NCBI GenBank assembly: GCA_963580285.1
Contig: OY757024.1
Span: 119,167,345 to 119,231,344, forward strand
DNA from: Lucinisca nassula
Lineage: Eukaryota; Mollusca; Bivalvia; Lucinida; Lucinidae
Direction of reading: 5' to 3'
DNA: 64,000 nucleotides
A program made the translations under genes and the position numbers. Each line of letters begins with the position of its first letter. The first letter of the stretch is position 1. This document shows positions 8,885 to 18,978 of the stretch, piece after piece. The notes beneath the pieces are model-generated. The model did not search any database. It was not told where the DNA came from and worked only from the letters and a program-made list of their open reading frames with translations.

Positions 8885-11599
8885 ATGTCTGTCAAAACAC
8901 GCAGAGCCTCCAGGAACTTGAAGCAAGCTGGCCCAGATTGTGTTCAGAACTCAAGTAGGTCTTGTGCCGAAGCAGACTCTCAAAGAGACTATACCCTGAA
9001 CTTTGAAAAAGCCCTTAGGAAGAAGGCTGTAGCATGTAAAGTTGACTATAAGGTACTGTCTGAGGTAAAGCATGGAAACTACATCTTCGACTTCTCCGCG
9101 GGCATGTACGAATTATACAGACACAAACTTAGAGATCACTATATGAGTTTGAATGATGAGCCTGAGTCGGGTGTTAAAGTGACATTCAAAGATAGCAAGG
9201 ATAGGTCTGGCAGTGTAGTAGAAACTGTGATTCGGGTTTTTGAGAGGATGGGTAATGGCTGTGGCCAACAAAAATATGTGATGAACTTGTACTTGACTAA
9301 GTCTAGACTGATGGTTAATGGCAAAGAGGTGGATCACTTCAATTCAGAGCACCAGACTCTTGTAGATGCAATACTTGATTCTGATGAGGTTTCAAATTTA
9401 GACCAAGAACTATGTCATAGCATTGAGGAGGGTCTCAAGGCCATAAACTGCAACAAACCTGCACCTAGAGGAAACAAAACTGCTAACAGTTCATCGGACT
9501 CTGTTATGCATGATGGTGGTGATAATGGGCGGGCTGTATGTGCTTCCATGTGCGGGAGAGTCCTCCTGGTACCCATGCAAGCCCATCAAAAGGCGCTGAC
9601 TCTGTTCTCTGTCCATCCTGCTCACAAGAAACTGATGACAATGTTTTTCTGCACTAGGTGTGAGAACTGGTTTCACTTTGAGTGCGAACAAATACAGAGT
9701 GACATCCGCGAAAACTTTGGTGAAATTAATCACTCTTATTTATGCCTGACTTGTGCATTTGAAACAGAATGTGAGTCTCCGGACAATCTGACTGAATGTC
9801 TGGCAACTGACAATAGAAATGAACAGGAATCGCACCCACTGTCCGAGGATGAGGAAACCTTAGTGAAACCAGTTGTTGAACCGAAATTGAGACAGTCTTG
9901 CGAATTGACAGAGCATGTTTTGCCATTGAAGAACTCAAACAAACAGTCCCACAATGTTTTTAAAAAACCTGTCCTCACAAACAGCCCCAGTCCTGTAGGG
10001 AATGGTTCTATAAGTATGGAGAAACAGCGTTCTCTTGCAAAGAAAGAGTCTGAAAATGCATCTGACAGTTCGCAGGCACGGGAGTTGCCAGATCAAGGTC
10101 TGCAGTCTGTACCGGTAGAAACGCATACAATCGGGGATACATTAAATAAGTTGGTCACTAGCTCAACCATAGGGAATGTTTCTGAGGGAGGGGTCAAAAG
10201 CAGGGATGTGGATTTTGAAAAGGGTCAAAAACCAAAACAGCTGAAACGTGGGAGCAAGCAAAAAATGAAAGAAAATGAGCTGGAGGAGCAGCTGACATTG
10301 GCCAGATCTTTAATTTCAAATTTAGAGCGAAAAAATGGGGAACTAGAAAATTCCAACAAAATTCTCAGAAGGCAGTTGAATTCTACTGATACATGTATGA
10401 ATGAGGTAAATACTCCTGTGACACAGCATGAGCATCAGACCACTGCAAACGAACAGTCTGTACACACAAATACAATGGGCCAGGGATGTAGTACTCAGAG
10501 GCCTCCAGGCCAATCTAATACCTGTACTAGCAATCAGGGTACACACGTACAAAACATGCAGTCACACTCCACACAGCTCATCAGAGATCAACTACATAGC
10601 ATTGAAATAGACATGTTACGTAGCAGGCTCCATAACATTGAGTTGAGTATCCAACAGCAGAGGTTGCTCGCCCTCCAGAATCAACCTTCCTTGAGCCCAT
10701 ATGCGGGTGCACAGGTTGTGGGTAATCCACTCTTAGGTGCACAATTTGTTAATGTCCCGTATTACAATCCATACTCGCTCAATATTGGGCCGCACCCGTA
10801 TCTTCATATGGTTCATCCACAAAGTAATGCGCCTGGTAATGTCCTATTCACCCAACTGAATATCCCTACAGCGCAACACTGTGGAGTCCCTTCCCAGCCT
10901 GGCATGCGAAACTTTGCCCCTCCCCCTATTAAGGTGCCCCCTCCTGTCCATATATTACAAAATGGAACTGCAGAATTTCGACCCCACACTCACCCCCAAA
11001 CCTACATTCCCGGTGCACCCCAGTCAAGTACCCACAGGGTAAGGAATGCGGGAGGGCAGGACACTGTACGAACAAAGCTCAGTGTTGTCAATGGACAAAG
11101 CAGAACACGTACAATACCTAATTCTTACCAAACTCATAACACCTCTGTAAGTGATAATCCTGGAGCCATCTATAGGCATCCAGATGTGACTGAAACTCAA
11201 TCTAGTCCACAGCGAGAGACGAGAACAGCTGCTCAGCCGGCATGCCAACAGAAATCTGATGTCATAATTGACATTGATGCAGATGACGTGCGGCAGCAGG
11301 TGGCAGCTGGATCATCATCAAAAAGACCTCTCTCCCCTCAGGTGATTGTTGTCAGTGAAAAGGCAACCCCTTGTGGTACCAGTGAGCAACTGATAACAAC
11401 TCCAGGTCCATCGGCGGCCACCGTTGGGGATAGAGCTGAGAATGAGATGAACCACCCCTGTACGGAATTGAGGAAAAATCATAGCCCGGATGAGAAGCAT
11501 CCAGATCTTAGTGTGGTGGATATTCATAATAATGAGACGAACCAGTCTTTTTTAGTAAACGGCAGAGCCTCGCAGAAGACTGCGGAAAAGAACTACTGA
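8885..11599 (+). CDS. LINE-B ORF1 protein, PHD-type finger and coiled coil, ~904 aa
   Basis: The first in-frame ATG is at 8885 (MSVKTRRASRNL); the frame is open upstream to 8831 without another ATG. The N-terminus to ~residue 175 is a folded-looking, unrecognised domain. A zinc finger lies at ~256-290 (CTRC, H264-x2-C267, CLTC), a PHD-like half. The expected first Cys pair, CPSC, is encoded at 9610-9621 but in the +2 frame, so two compensating indels (one between ~9500 and 9600, one near 9648) have shifted this part. A Lys/Glu-rich coiled coil spans ~461-505. The rest is disordered, Gln/Asn/Pro-rich, with PPPIKVPPPV near residue 680. Such ORF1 proteins bind the element RNA. ORF2 follows with ~60 bp overlap in another frame. 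Confidence 0.8.
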   Translation: MSVKTRRASRNLKQAGPDCVQNSSRSCAEADSQRDYTLNFEKALRKKAVACKVDYKVLSEVKHGNYIFDFSAGMYELYRHKLRDHYMSLNDEPESGVKVTFKDSKDRSGSVVETVIRVFERMGNGCGQQKYVMNLYLTKSRLMVNGKEVDHFNSEHQTLVDAILDSDEVSNLDQELCHSIEEGLKAINCNKPAPRGNKTANSSSDSVMHDGGDNGRAVCASMCGRVLLVPMQAHQKALTLFSVHPAHKKLMTMFFCTRCENWFHFECEQIQSDIRENFGEINHSYLCLTCAFETECESPDNLTECLATDNRNEQESHPLSEDEETLVKPVVEPKLRQSCELTEHVLPLKNSNKQSHNVFKKPVLTNSPSPVGNGSISMEKQRSLAKKESENASDSSQARELPDQGLQSVPVETHTIGDTLNKLVTSSTIGNVSEGGVKSRDVDFEKGQKPKQLKRGSKQKMKENELEEQLTLARSLISNLERKNGELENSNKILRRQLNSTDTCMNEVNTPVTQHEHQTTANEQSVHTNTMGQGCSTQRPPGQSNTCTSNQGTHVQNMQSHSTQLIRDQLHSIEIDMLRSRLHNIELSIQQQRLLALQNQPSLSPYAGAQVVGNPLLGAQFVNVPYYNPYSLNIGPHPYLHMVHPQSNAPGNVLFTQLNIPTAQHCGVPSQPGMRNFAPPPIKVPPPVHILQNGTAEFRPHTHPQTYIPGAPQSSTHRVRNAGGQDTVRTKLSVVNGQSRTRTIPNSYQTHNTSVSDNPGAIYRHPDVTETQSSPQRETRTAAQPACQQKSDVIIDIDADDVRQQVAAGSSSKRPLSPQVIVVSEKATPCGTSEQLITTPGPSAATVGDRAENEMNHPCTELRKNHSPDEKHPDLSVVDIHNNETNQSFLVNGRASQKTAEKNY

Positions 11600-14500
11600 C
11601 GATTGGCACCTTTAACGTAAAAAATATAGAAACTAGCAAAGTGTTTGTCAGTGAGATTCTACAGTCATGTGACATTTTAGCCGTGCAAGAGCATTGGCTC
11701 TATTGCTTCCAGTTGTCCAAAATTGAAGGATATTTTCCATCGCATTCCGCCTTCAGCAAAGCTGTCGATGAGGATAACCCTCTTCCACCCACACAGAAGC
11801 CTAGAGGATATGGCGGAGTGTCTATTCTTTTTAGGAAAAATATGTCCCTAAAGGTTAAGAAGCTACCTGTTGGTGACTGTAGGATGATTGCTGTAGAAGT
11901 TGCCTCATCACCGCCTCTCTGCATCTGTAATGTGTATATGCCGAGTCGCAATACAAAAGGGGATAGGGATAGTGATGGTTACAAATGTTGTTTGGATCAG
12001 CTTGGAGAGGTATTGCTGACTTATGTGGATACCCATGCTGTGATAATAACCGGTGACATGAACGCCTCCCTGATCATGAGGAAGGGAAATCAGCAGGATA
12101 TGTTGTTGAAGCAGTTTGTGGACAAGTTCAGTTTGTCTTCTAAACAACGTGGTGACTGTACTTTCTTTCATCCAAACAAAACAGACCAGGCAGAGATAGA
12201 TTACATTCTTTACAGTGGGAAGGGCGCTGGTGTAGTGACCTCAGTAGACGTTATGTTAAGCGACCCATTGAATACCTCAGACCATGTTCCTGTTTCAGCT
12301 ACCCTCAACTTAGAATCCTGGCAAATGGACTCCAGTGAGAGGAAAATCAAGTGCAAACCAAAGTGGGACAAATGTGATAAAATTGTTTATAAACAGTCAG
12401 TCAGTGAACATCTCCGTCCTTTTTCGTCCTTTCAAATGTCATCTAACTCCGAGATAGATATTTTACACCCTTTGGGACATTTAAATACAGTTCTTAAGTT
12501 AGCTACTGCGGATAGCATACCGAAGTATAGGCCTGAAGTTAGGGTGGAAAAGATGAAGCAACGTCCATGGTCAGAGAAAATTCTCAAGGCTGTGCGAAAT
12601 TGTAGACTTAAATGGTGGGAATGGAGAAAGTCTGGAGCTGTTCATGATCCCGAAGATGAGCATTACGTCGCCATGACAAAGGCCAGAAAGTCCTTAAGAA
12701 AGGAACAGCGACAAGAGGCCGCTAGGCTGAGGTGCAAGGAAACTGAGGAACTCATGAATGCCAAAATGATACTAGATCATTCTTCAAACTAGTCAAACGT
12801 CAAAGAAAACGTGTATCGACGCAGACACAGTGTCTTGTAGTTGATGGGAAGTCGTGTGAAACTGATGAGGAGATTAGCAAAGGTTGGGCTACCCATTTCC
12901 AGAAATTAGCCACTCCATTAGAAAATGACAATTTTGATTCTGCATATAAAGCGCAAGTGGATGCGGACATAGATCACATTGTCTCTATCTGTGAAAGTGA
13001 AAGCCAGCCTATCAAGACGATCTCAGAGAAAGAAGTCCACGGCGCGCTGAGAAGATTGAAGAATAACAAAGCTATGGACTCCTTAGGACTCACAAGTGAA
13101 CACTTCAAGTTAGGAGGAAGAGATCTTGTGTCCTTCTTGACAGAATTCCTGAATCATATAATCAGTTCTAAGCACATTTCTGCTCTATTGAAGGAGGGTA
13201 TTGTTACCCCCATCTTTAAGAAGGGTGATGACACGGACCCCGGAAATTACAGGGGTATAACTGTCACACCTGTCTTGCTCAAAATACTTGAACATATCCT
13301 CAACACCAGACATAATGCAATACTTCAGGAGACACAATCAAAACTTCAAAGGGGTTTCACTGAGGGTTGTTCCTCCATTAACGCAGCACTAGTCGTCACT
13401 GAATGTGTCCTGGAATCAAAAAATCAAAATCAAAATATTTTTTGACGACTTTAGACACACAAAAAGCATTCGATGTTGTAGACCAAAACTCTCTTTTAAG
13501 AAGGTTATTTTTAGATGGGGTACAGGGCGACGATTGGTTGCTGCTGAAAGATCTATACTCTGGCTGCTCTTCTAGAATTAAGTGGGCGGGGCAGTTGTCA
13601 GATCCATTTTTTATCGAACAAGGGGTGCGTAAAGGGGGTGTGCTTTCCACAGCTCATTATAAAAGGTACAATAATCCCCTGCTCCTCCATCTGGAAGAAA
13701 CATACTCAGAAGTAAAGATTGGGTCTATCAATGTTCCGCACATCACGGTCGCAGACGATTTGGCAGTTCTTTCTAGAAAAAAACCCACTATGCAAGTCAT
13801 GATATGGGATGCAGGCGGTAATGCCAATAGAGAAAGATATTGCATTCACCCAACAAAGAGTAGCAGTCTTATGTATGGACAGGGTAGGAAAACAGAGTCT
13901 ACAGATTTTGTTTTGGCTGGTCAATCTGTCACCTCTGAAACTAGTACGATACATCTGGGAATTAAAAGAGATGTTTCTGGTAAAGTGAATGTAGAAGAAA
14001 AAGTGGCCTTAGGCCGGAGGACTGCCTACTCATTGATGGGTGCTGGATTGCATAGTGGTAATGGACTCAAGACTAGTCAAAATGCCTAGTTATGGTCAAC
14101 ATTCATTGTGCCTCGTGTTGTTTACGGCTTGGAAGTGCAGCTACCGAGCCGTAAGGAACTCGAGTGTCTTGAAAAATTTCAAAGGCAAAGTCTCAGACAA
14201 ATTCAGGGCTTACCTGACAAAACCCCAAATAGTATTACCTTAGCCTTACTTGGTATTGTTATACACAAAAATGTACTGAACCTATTCATGAGCATAGCCC
14301 GTAACTCAGATTCAGTTGAATATGAAATTGCAAAGAGGCAGTTAATCATGAAAGAAAAGCATGAGAAGAGTTGGTTTAACTATATTAGGGAACTTTTAGA
14401 TCTGTATAATTTACCCTCAGTATTTGAGCTTTTTAATGCTCCTCCATCTAAGTCTGAATGGAAACGCCTCTTAAACAAAGCTATTAACTTAGTTATTGAA

Positions 14501-14998
14501 ACCAAGTGGAAAGATGAAATTGAACAAAAGACCTCCCTGAAATATGTCGATCTGGAGGCAATTAAGGTTGGAAAGTGTCACCCGATTTGGTCGACGGTGA
14601 GAAATAGTATCAGTGACAGTAGAAGAGCTCAGCTCAAGTGCAAGCTGTTAACCGGAACCTATATACTTCAAGCAAACCGGGCGATTTTTAACCAATACCA
14701 GGTTGATGCTACATGTAAGCTATGCTCTGCTGCACCAGAAACAAGACAACATTTTCTTGCGGAATGTGCTGTATTCAGCGCAGATAGAAACAAGTACAAA
14801 CAGAAGATGAGTTCCATCTCCCAAGCACATATAGATCTTCAGAATCCAGACACATTCACAAGACTTGTTCTGGACCCTTCAGTCGCGTTGAACAAAGGAA
14901 TAACAGACATTGCTGAACTAGAACTTTATGCCAGAGAGTATGTATACGAGATTCACAAAAAGAGGGTTGCCAAGTTAAAAGCAATTTCAACCAGCTAA
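11540..14998 (+). pseudogene. LINE-B ORF2: endonuclease, reverse transcriptase, zinc knuckle
   Basis: The ORF2 frame is open from ~11540 inside the end of ORF1, with no ATG before the domain starts. Endonuclease motifs: TFNVKNIET (~11610), AVQEHW (~11680), GDMN (~12053) and SDHVPV (~12277). The RT region has FLTTLDTQKAFDVVD (~13440), RKGGVLSTAHYKRYNNPLLL (~13625-13690) and the catalytic VADD (13748-13759). The C-terminus has a CKLC-x7-RQHFLAEC knuckle (~14714-14768). The protein makes and integrates the cDNA. There are three lesions: a 1-base shift in the AAAA at ~12763, a missing T in the T-run 13438-13443, and an in-frame TAG at 14087-14089. Each is a single base change, so the copy is recent or partly miscalled. 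Length without lesions is ~1,150 codons. Confidence 0.85.
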
Positions 14999-15190
14999 AA
15001 AAATAATAATACCACCTTAATATATTAACTTAGTAACTTTGTAAATAGCACAGTTGTAAAAAAGTTCACCAGCAAAAGTTTCAGTGTAAAATAGAGCTCT
15101 TGTACTTTAAGACATTCCCTCAACGCCGTACGGCGGTGGTCCGACAAATTACCGGACGAACTCTAAGAAGAAAAGAAAGAAGAATAGCTC
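14999..15190 (+). other. LINE-B 3' UTR and tail
   Basis: A short AT-rich 3' UTR with an inverted GCCGTACGGC (15124-15133) and an AAG/AAAG-rich tail (~15160-15185), followed directly by PLE coding sequence. Confidence 0.65.
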
Positions 15191-15910
15191 GACTTCTAGC
15201 TATTTGGATGATATACTAAATATTGACAATATCTATTTCGATGGTTTGATCACTTAAATTAAATCTATCCCTCCCCCAGAACTTCATTTAAATAAAGCAA
15301 ATTCTTCTGATACCGAGGCCGATGTTTTGGATATACTTCTATTTTAGATGGGATTTTTTTTCCTGAATAAATTATGATAAACGCGATGAATGTGATTTTG
15401 AGATTGCAAATGTTCCTGTTTTTGGATGGTGAATGTCCTTCTGCAGCCTCCTATGGCGTTTATATATCGCAATTAATTCCATTTGCCAGAGTGTGTAGTC
15501 ATCTCAGTGACTTCAACACTCGTAATAAGTTGTAAACTTCTAAACTTCTTAATCAGGGCTATCGGCATCGTAAACTACGCAAAGCCTTTTCCGAGTTTTA
15601 TAGACGCCATTTCAACTTAATTTCGAAATTTAGTGTTGGACTTAAATCTCTTCTGCAACAAGGACTTTCGGAACCCGAATTTCATGGTGACTTAGTATAT
15701 GAATTTAGAAAAAAACATAGGCTTGTAATGATTTTAGTTCCCATTTTCGTAAAAGTCCTTCTTCGATACAAAACGATTGGATACAACATAAATGTTATAG
15801 GACAGACTGCATGCATGGTAGTTAACCCAGTCACGGTTGATAACTTTGTTTCCCTTTCAAATTGCACGCCAGTTGGTCAGGCCTCAGATTCTATGACGGT
15901 TCCTGCGTAA
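15191..15910 (+). pseudogene. PLE RT C-terminal half, right part interrupted by LINE-B
   Basis: Resumes with YLDDILNIDNIYFDGLI (~15200-15250), so the catalytic aspartates are retained. Decayed PPELHLNKANSSDTEA and the thumb region follow, and then a readable C-terminus GYNINVIGQTACMVVNP and VTVDNFVSLSNCTPVGQ ending at a stop at 15908. Many stops and frameshifts occur between. No GIY-YIG motif appears after the RT. Together with 8147-8290 this is one PLE gene split by LINE-B. Confidence 0.75.
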
Positions 15911-16214
15911 AATCTTACTTATGTAATATTGATTAGTACCTGATGCTCTTTGTCTTGTTGGGCCCACCGGAGTCTAATTGTTGGTTTACTTTTGCTCATG
16001 CGTTTCAGTTGTATCCTGTTGTCGAGTTCTCCCCGTTGTTTCATCTCTGTGGTTGTTTGTTGTTGTGTTGCCGGAGATGTTGCACTGCGAAGCCTTCATG
16101 CGGTCTGAACAGATTATTGTCTAAATCGGGAAAGAAAAAAGAGCGACGAATGCGGCCGCTTAAAATCGATTTAAGCCCCCACCCCCACATCCACCCCAGT
16201 TAAATTATTTTCAT
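15911..16214 (+). repeat. PLE 3' region
   Basis: Same block order as 7535-7893, but with part of the CTGATGAG region deleted (CACTGCGAAGCCTTCATGCGG) and a C/A-rich insertion near 16180. Confidence 0.6.
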
Positions 16215-16893
16215 TGACCAGTCCTAGGCGGTTCTTCTGCGGCGGTTTATTTGTGTTAGATTCTGTCTTTGAATGTGTGTATCGCTTATAACTTATTTTT
16301 GTTTTGGATAGCCAATTGGCCATTTTGTGAGAAAGAAACTGTCCTTTTGGCTTTCCGCTATTGCTGTTTCCATCAAGGTCTTTTTATTTCAGGGTTTTGT
16401 TACAGTTTGTCTTTGCATGTGTGCGTTGCTTATATCTTTTTTGTTGGATAGCCGTTTGTCCATTGTGTGGAAAAGCAACTGTTCTTTCGCATATCCGCTT
16501 GTAAAATTTGCATTAGGTTGAGTTACTTTATGTTAGTGTTTATTTTCCTTTTGTTTCTCTGATGGGAGTTGTGAGGAAATTTTATCGATCCGTGATCAAT
16601 GTCGTCACTTTTATTTTGCAAATAATGACAAATAATGGTTATTGTCTGGCGGTTCTTCTGTCGCGGTTTATTTTTGTTATGGTTTGTCTTTGAGTGTGTG
16701 TATCGCTCATATCGTTTTCTTTTGGATAACCATTTGGTCATTTAATGGGAATGTATCGGTCCTTTTGGCTTTCCGCTATTGGTGTTTCCTTTAGGGTCTC
16801 TTTATTTCGTGTTTGTGTTTCTTTCCGTTTGGTGTCACTGTAGGGAGCTGAGGGTTAATTGTATCGATTCCCGATCATCGCCTTCACTTCTTT
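16215..16893 (+). repeat. Three tandem PLE-associated repeats, diverged subfamily
   Basis: Partial or complete units at ~16215-16395, ~16396-16615 and ~16648-16893, head to tail. Each carries a GGCGGTT..TTTATTT start, the GGATAGCC..TTGGCCATT middle, and in the last two the GATCATCGCC-ACTTCT type end. Head-to-tail pLTRs are known for PLEs. Confidence 0.65.
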
Positions 16894-16925
16894 TTTGCAA
16901 ACTGCAATATTGCTCGTGACACAAA

Positions 16926-17177
16926 GAAAACTCGCCTATACAAATACATTGTATATTTTCCGCCGCAAAACGTAAATTTTAGGATAAACATTGTGAATTT
17001 TCTGCTCAAATGATAGATTGAGGATACTCGTTAGAACCGTTAGGCGGCAAATCTAACGAGCACCCTCAATCTATATTTCAGAGCAGGTATAAGAAACAAA
17101 GGTTAACCAATGTAAACCCCGGTTTTACTTTATAAAATTGGGGTTCAAGGGGGTTAAAATAATAGAGGCGTGTTTTC
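16926..17177. mobile_element. MITE M1 with nested inverted repeats, 252 bp
   Basis: The ends are GAAAACTCGCCTATACAAAT and, inverted, GAAAACACGCCTCTATTATT. The interior has a TTCTGCTCAAA / CAGAGCA pair and an inner hairpin GATTGAGG..CGTTAGA / TCTAACG..CCTCAATC at ~17022-17074. Flanks GTGACACAAA (left) and GTGACGAAAA (right) may be a 9-10 bp target duplication. A related copy is at 52321-52589. It lies in an intron-like stretch 79 bp downstream, in gene orientation, of the CUB exon. Confidence 0.65.
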
Positions 17178-17256
17178 GTGACGAAAAGTGTCTGTCTCCG
17201 ATTTTTGTCTCTAATGTGTTCTTGTTTCCAAGATAACCCCGATAACTTTATCGTAC

Positions 17257-17456
17257 CTCCAATATATCTTTGTAACATTCAACTGAGTATTCCAGGTCAA
17301 GAAACACTATCTGAAACATTATGTAGTGATTGTCATTCACTTCAACATGCCACATGCAGTCGATATTAAAATCATACAGTCCATCGTTGTCGAAATCAGG
17401 TGACCCAATCGTACCAAAAGAGTCATACAATGTCGCCTCACATGTCTTGATTAACG
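17257..17456 (-). CDS. Host exon, partial CUB domain
   Basis: A 200 bp minus-strand exon. The acceptor is TTGTTTTCTCTTTTCAG ending at 17457 with a clear pyrimidine tract; the donor is GAG|GTACGA at 17257/17256. It starts in phase 1 and ends in phase 0. The 66 codons read as the first half of a CUB domain: a first Cys (TCEATLYDSFGTIGSPDF), then CMWHVEV, NHYIMFQIVFLDLEYSVEC and YKDILE. CUB domains are ~110-residue extracellular beta-sandwich modules of proteases, receptors and matrix proteins; this exon would supply strands 1-6 and the first two or three cysteines. The second half (usually containing a YCG) should be in a downstream exon to the left, which I could not find among the inserted elements. 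The parent gene is unknown. Confidence 0.7.
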
Positions 17457-17599
17457 CTGAAAAGAGAAAACAATATAAGCTTCGCCATGATGAAATAAAG
17501 GGCGCTGTAACTTGTAATGGCATACATCATGTATACGTACCTTCACAAGGCAAGATGTGCCTTAGCACGACCTTACACTTTTGTGGTAGCTTAAGGATT
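17457..17599. other. Intron-like sequence, nothing further recognised
   Basis: Sequence upstream, in gene orientation, of the CUB exon up to the next PLE repeat. It holds the branch/pyrimidine region; no other feature is seen. Confidence 0.4.
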
Positions 17600-17816
17600 T
17601 CTTTGTGTGTTTCTTTGTGTGTATCATTTGTGTCTTTTTATTTTGGATGGCCATATGGCCATTTTGTGGGAAAGTAACTGTCCTTATGGCTTTCCTTTGT
17701 TTAGGTTTCCATTATGGTCTGGTCGCTAAATGTTTGTGTTTCTTTCCCTTTGGTGTCTTTGATGGGGGGAGTAAGTTAATTGTATCGATTCCTGATCTTT
17801 GTTTTACTTCTACTTT
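17600..17816 (+). repeat. PLE-associated repeat, 5'-truncated
   Basis: Plus-strand majority-type copy beginning in the TTTGTGTGTATCA region with an intact ACTTCTACT end at 17815. Confidence 0.75.
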
Positions 17817-18135
17817 TCTATAGTTGATGTCAAATTCAGTCTGGCTCAAGCGTTTTATGATTTAACTCCCCATTCTATGCAAGCGTTGAATCAGATTCAT
17901 TTTCGGATAATTTACATGAGGCCATAATTTTCGATCTATTTTCTGATCTGTGATGATTCTACGTGACGGTATTAATATGGGAGGTGTCTTCCACTGTTAG
18001 CTGTACGCCATATTGAAACTAATCGGCGTACTTTCAAGTTTTCAACTTGAGTGATCATGAACATTTGTCTTTGAAATAACAAATTACATATAGAAATCTG
18101 TAGTCTGTGAAAGATGCAATTATAGTTTCAATTCG
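17817..18135. other. Unassigned sequence
   Basis: About 320 bp between PLE pieces, with no frame, motif or internal repeat that I recognise. Confidence 0.3.
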
Positions 18136-18588
18136 GGGGACTGTCGAGTCCTCACCGTTGTCTCACCTCTGTGGTTCTTTGATTTCTGTGTTCAAGGAGA
18201 TGTTGCACTGATGAGTTAGGAGGCCTTCATGCGGACTGAACAAATTATTTGTCTAAATCGCGACGGAAGTGAGGGCGAGGGTTGTGGCCCCGTGGGGTCG
18301 ATTTGGGACCCCCAGTGGAAATCTTCCACTGACCGTTCCAAGGCGGCTCTTCTGTGGCGATTTATTTATGTTTTTGTTTGTTACTTACTGTGTGTATCAC
18401 TTGTGTCTTTTAATTTTGGATGGCCATATGGCCATTTTGTGGGAAAGTAACTGTCCATATGGCCTTCCTTTGTTTAGGTTTCCATTATGGTCTGATCGCT
18501 TCATGTTTGTATTTCTTTCCCTTTGGTGTCTTTTATGGACGGAGTAAGTTAATTGTATCAATTCCTGATCTTTGTTTTACTTCTACTT
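18136..18588 (+). repeat. PLE 3' region joined to a full PLE-associated repeat
   Basis: 18136-18330 carries the CACTGATGAGTTAGGAGGCC, TGAACAAATTATTTGTC and GGCGAGG-GTTGTGGCC blocks. 18331-18588 is a full majority-type repeat ending ACTTCTACT. This is the cleanest example of the natural junction. Confidence 0.75.
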
Positions 18589-18978
18589 TGGAAATGTAAT
18601 GCGTGACTATTCGGCAGGTAAAACTAATATATGTAGGTGTATACACAGTCTAAATAAGACAGATGTCAGGATATATGATATGAAATCTATGATAGCAGAT
18701 ATATATACACATGGAAAAAAGTTAAGCATTACTTGCGTTTTTTTAGCGTCATATTTCCTTATCAAAATATAGGTACTTAAAATTTTGATATTCGATGACA
18801 CTTGGCTTCCGTACATACAAACATGTATATACTTTTTATCGTCCACGACTATATAATACAGCCGTGATTAGCATAAATTTCATGATACCCTCATGCATGA
18901 AAATAATGCCGTTTTGTCTTGTGTTTATAACGAACAAATTAATGAACATGTGCTTGAATCTACTTGTGTGCATGTGCT
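18589..18978. other. Unassigned sequence upstream of the Tc1-like transposase
   Basis: AT-rich, with no frame or clear terminal inverted repeat. It should contain the left end of the Tc1-like element, but I cannot place it. Confidence 0.3.

Larger units (their letters stand above)
8291..15190 (+). mobile_element. LINE-B, near full-length non-LTR retrotransposon (~6.9 kb)
   Basis: The element comprises a ~590 bp 5' UTR, ORF1 (8885-11599), an overlapping ORF2 (~11540-14998) and a ~190 bp 3' UTR ending in an A/AAG-rich tail (~15165-15185). ORF2 holds an APE-type endonuclease, a reverse transcriptase and a C-terminal zinc knuckle, which suits the CR1/L2/Jockey side of the LINE tree. Both flanks are adjacent pieces of one PLE gene, so the ends are delimited to within ~10 bases. 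A clean target duplication is not obvious because the PLE flanks have drifted. Confidence 0.85.

Noticed and set aside
13657..13954. Antisense frames across LINE-B ORF1 and ORF2
   Set aside because: Shadows of the sense coding sequence, with no independent features.
17022..17074. Stem-loop as a transcription terminator
   Set aside because: It is internal to a MITE with other copies and the sequence is eukaryotic.
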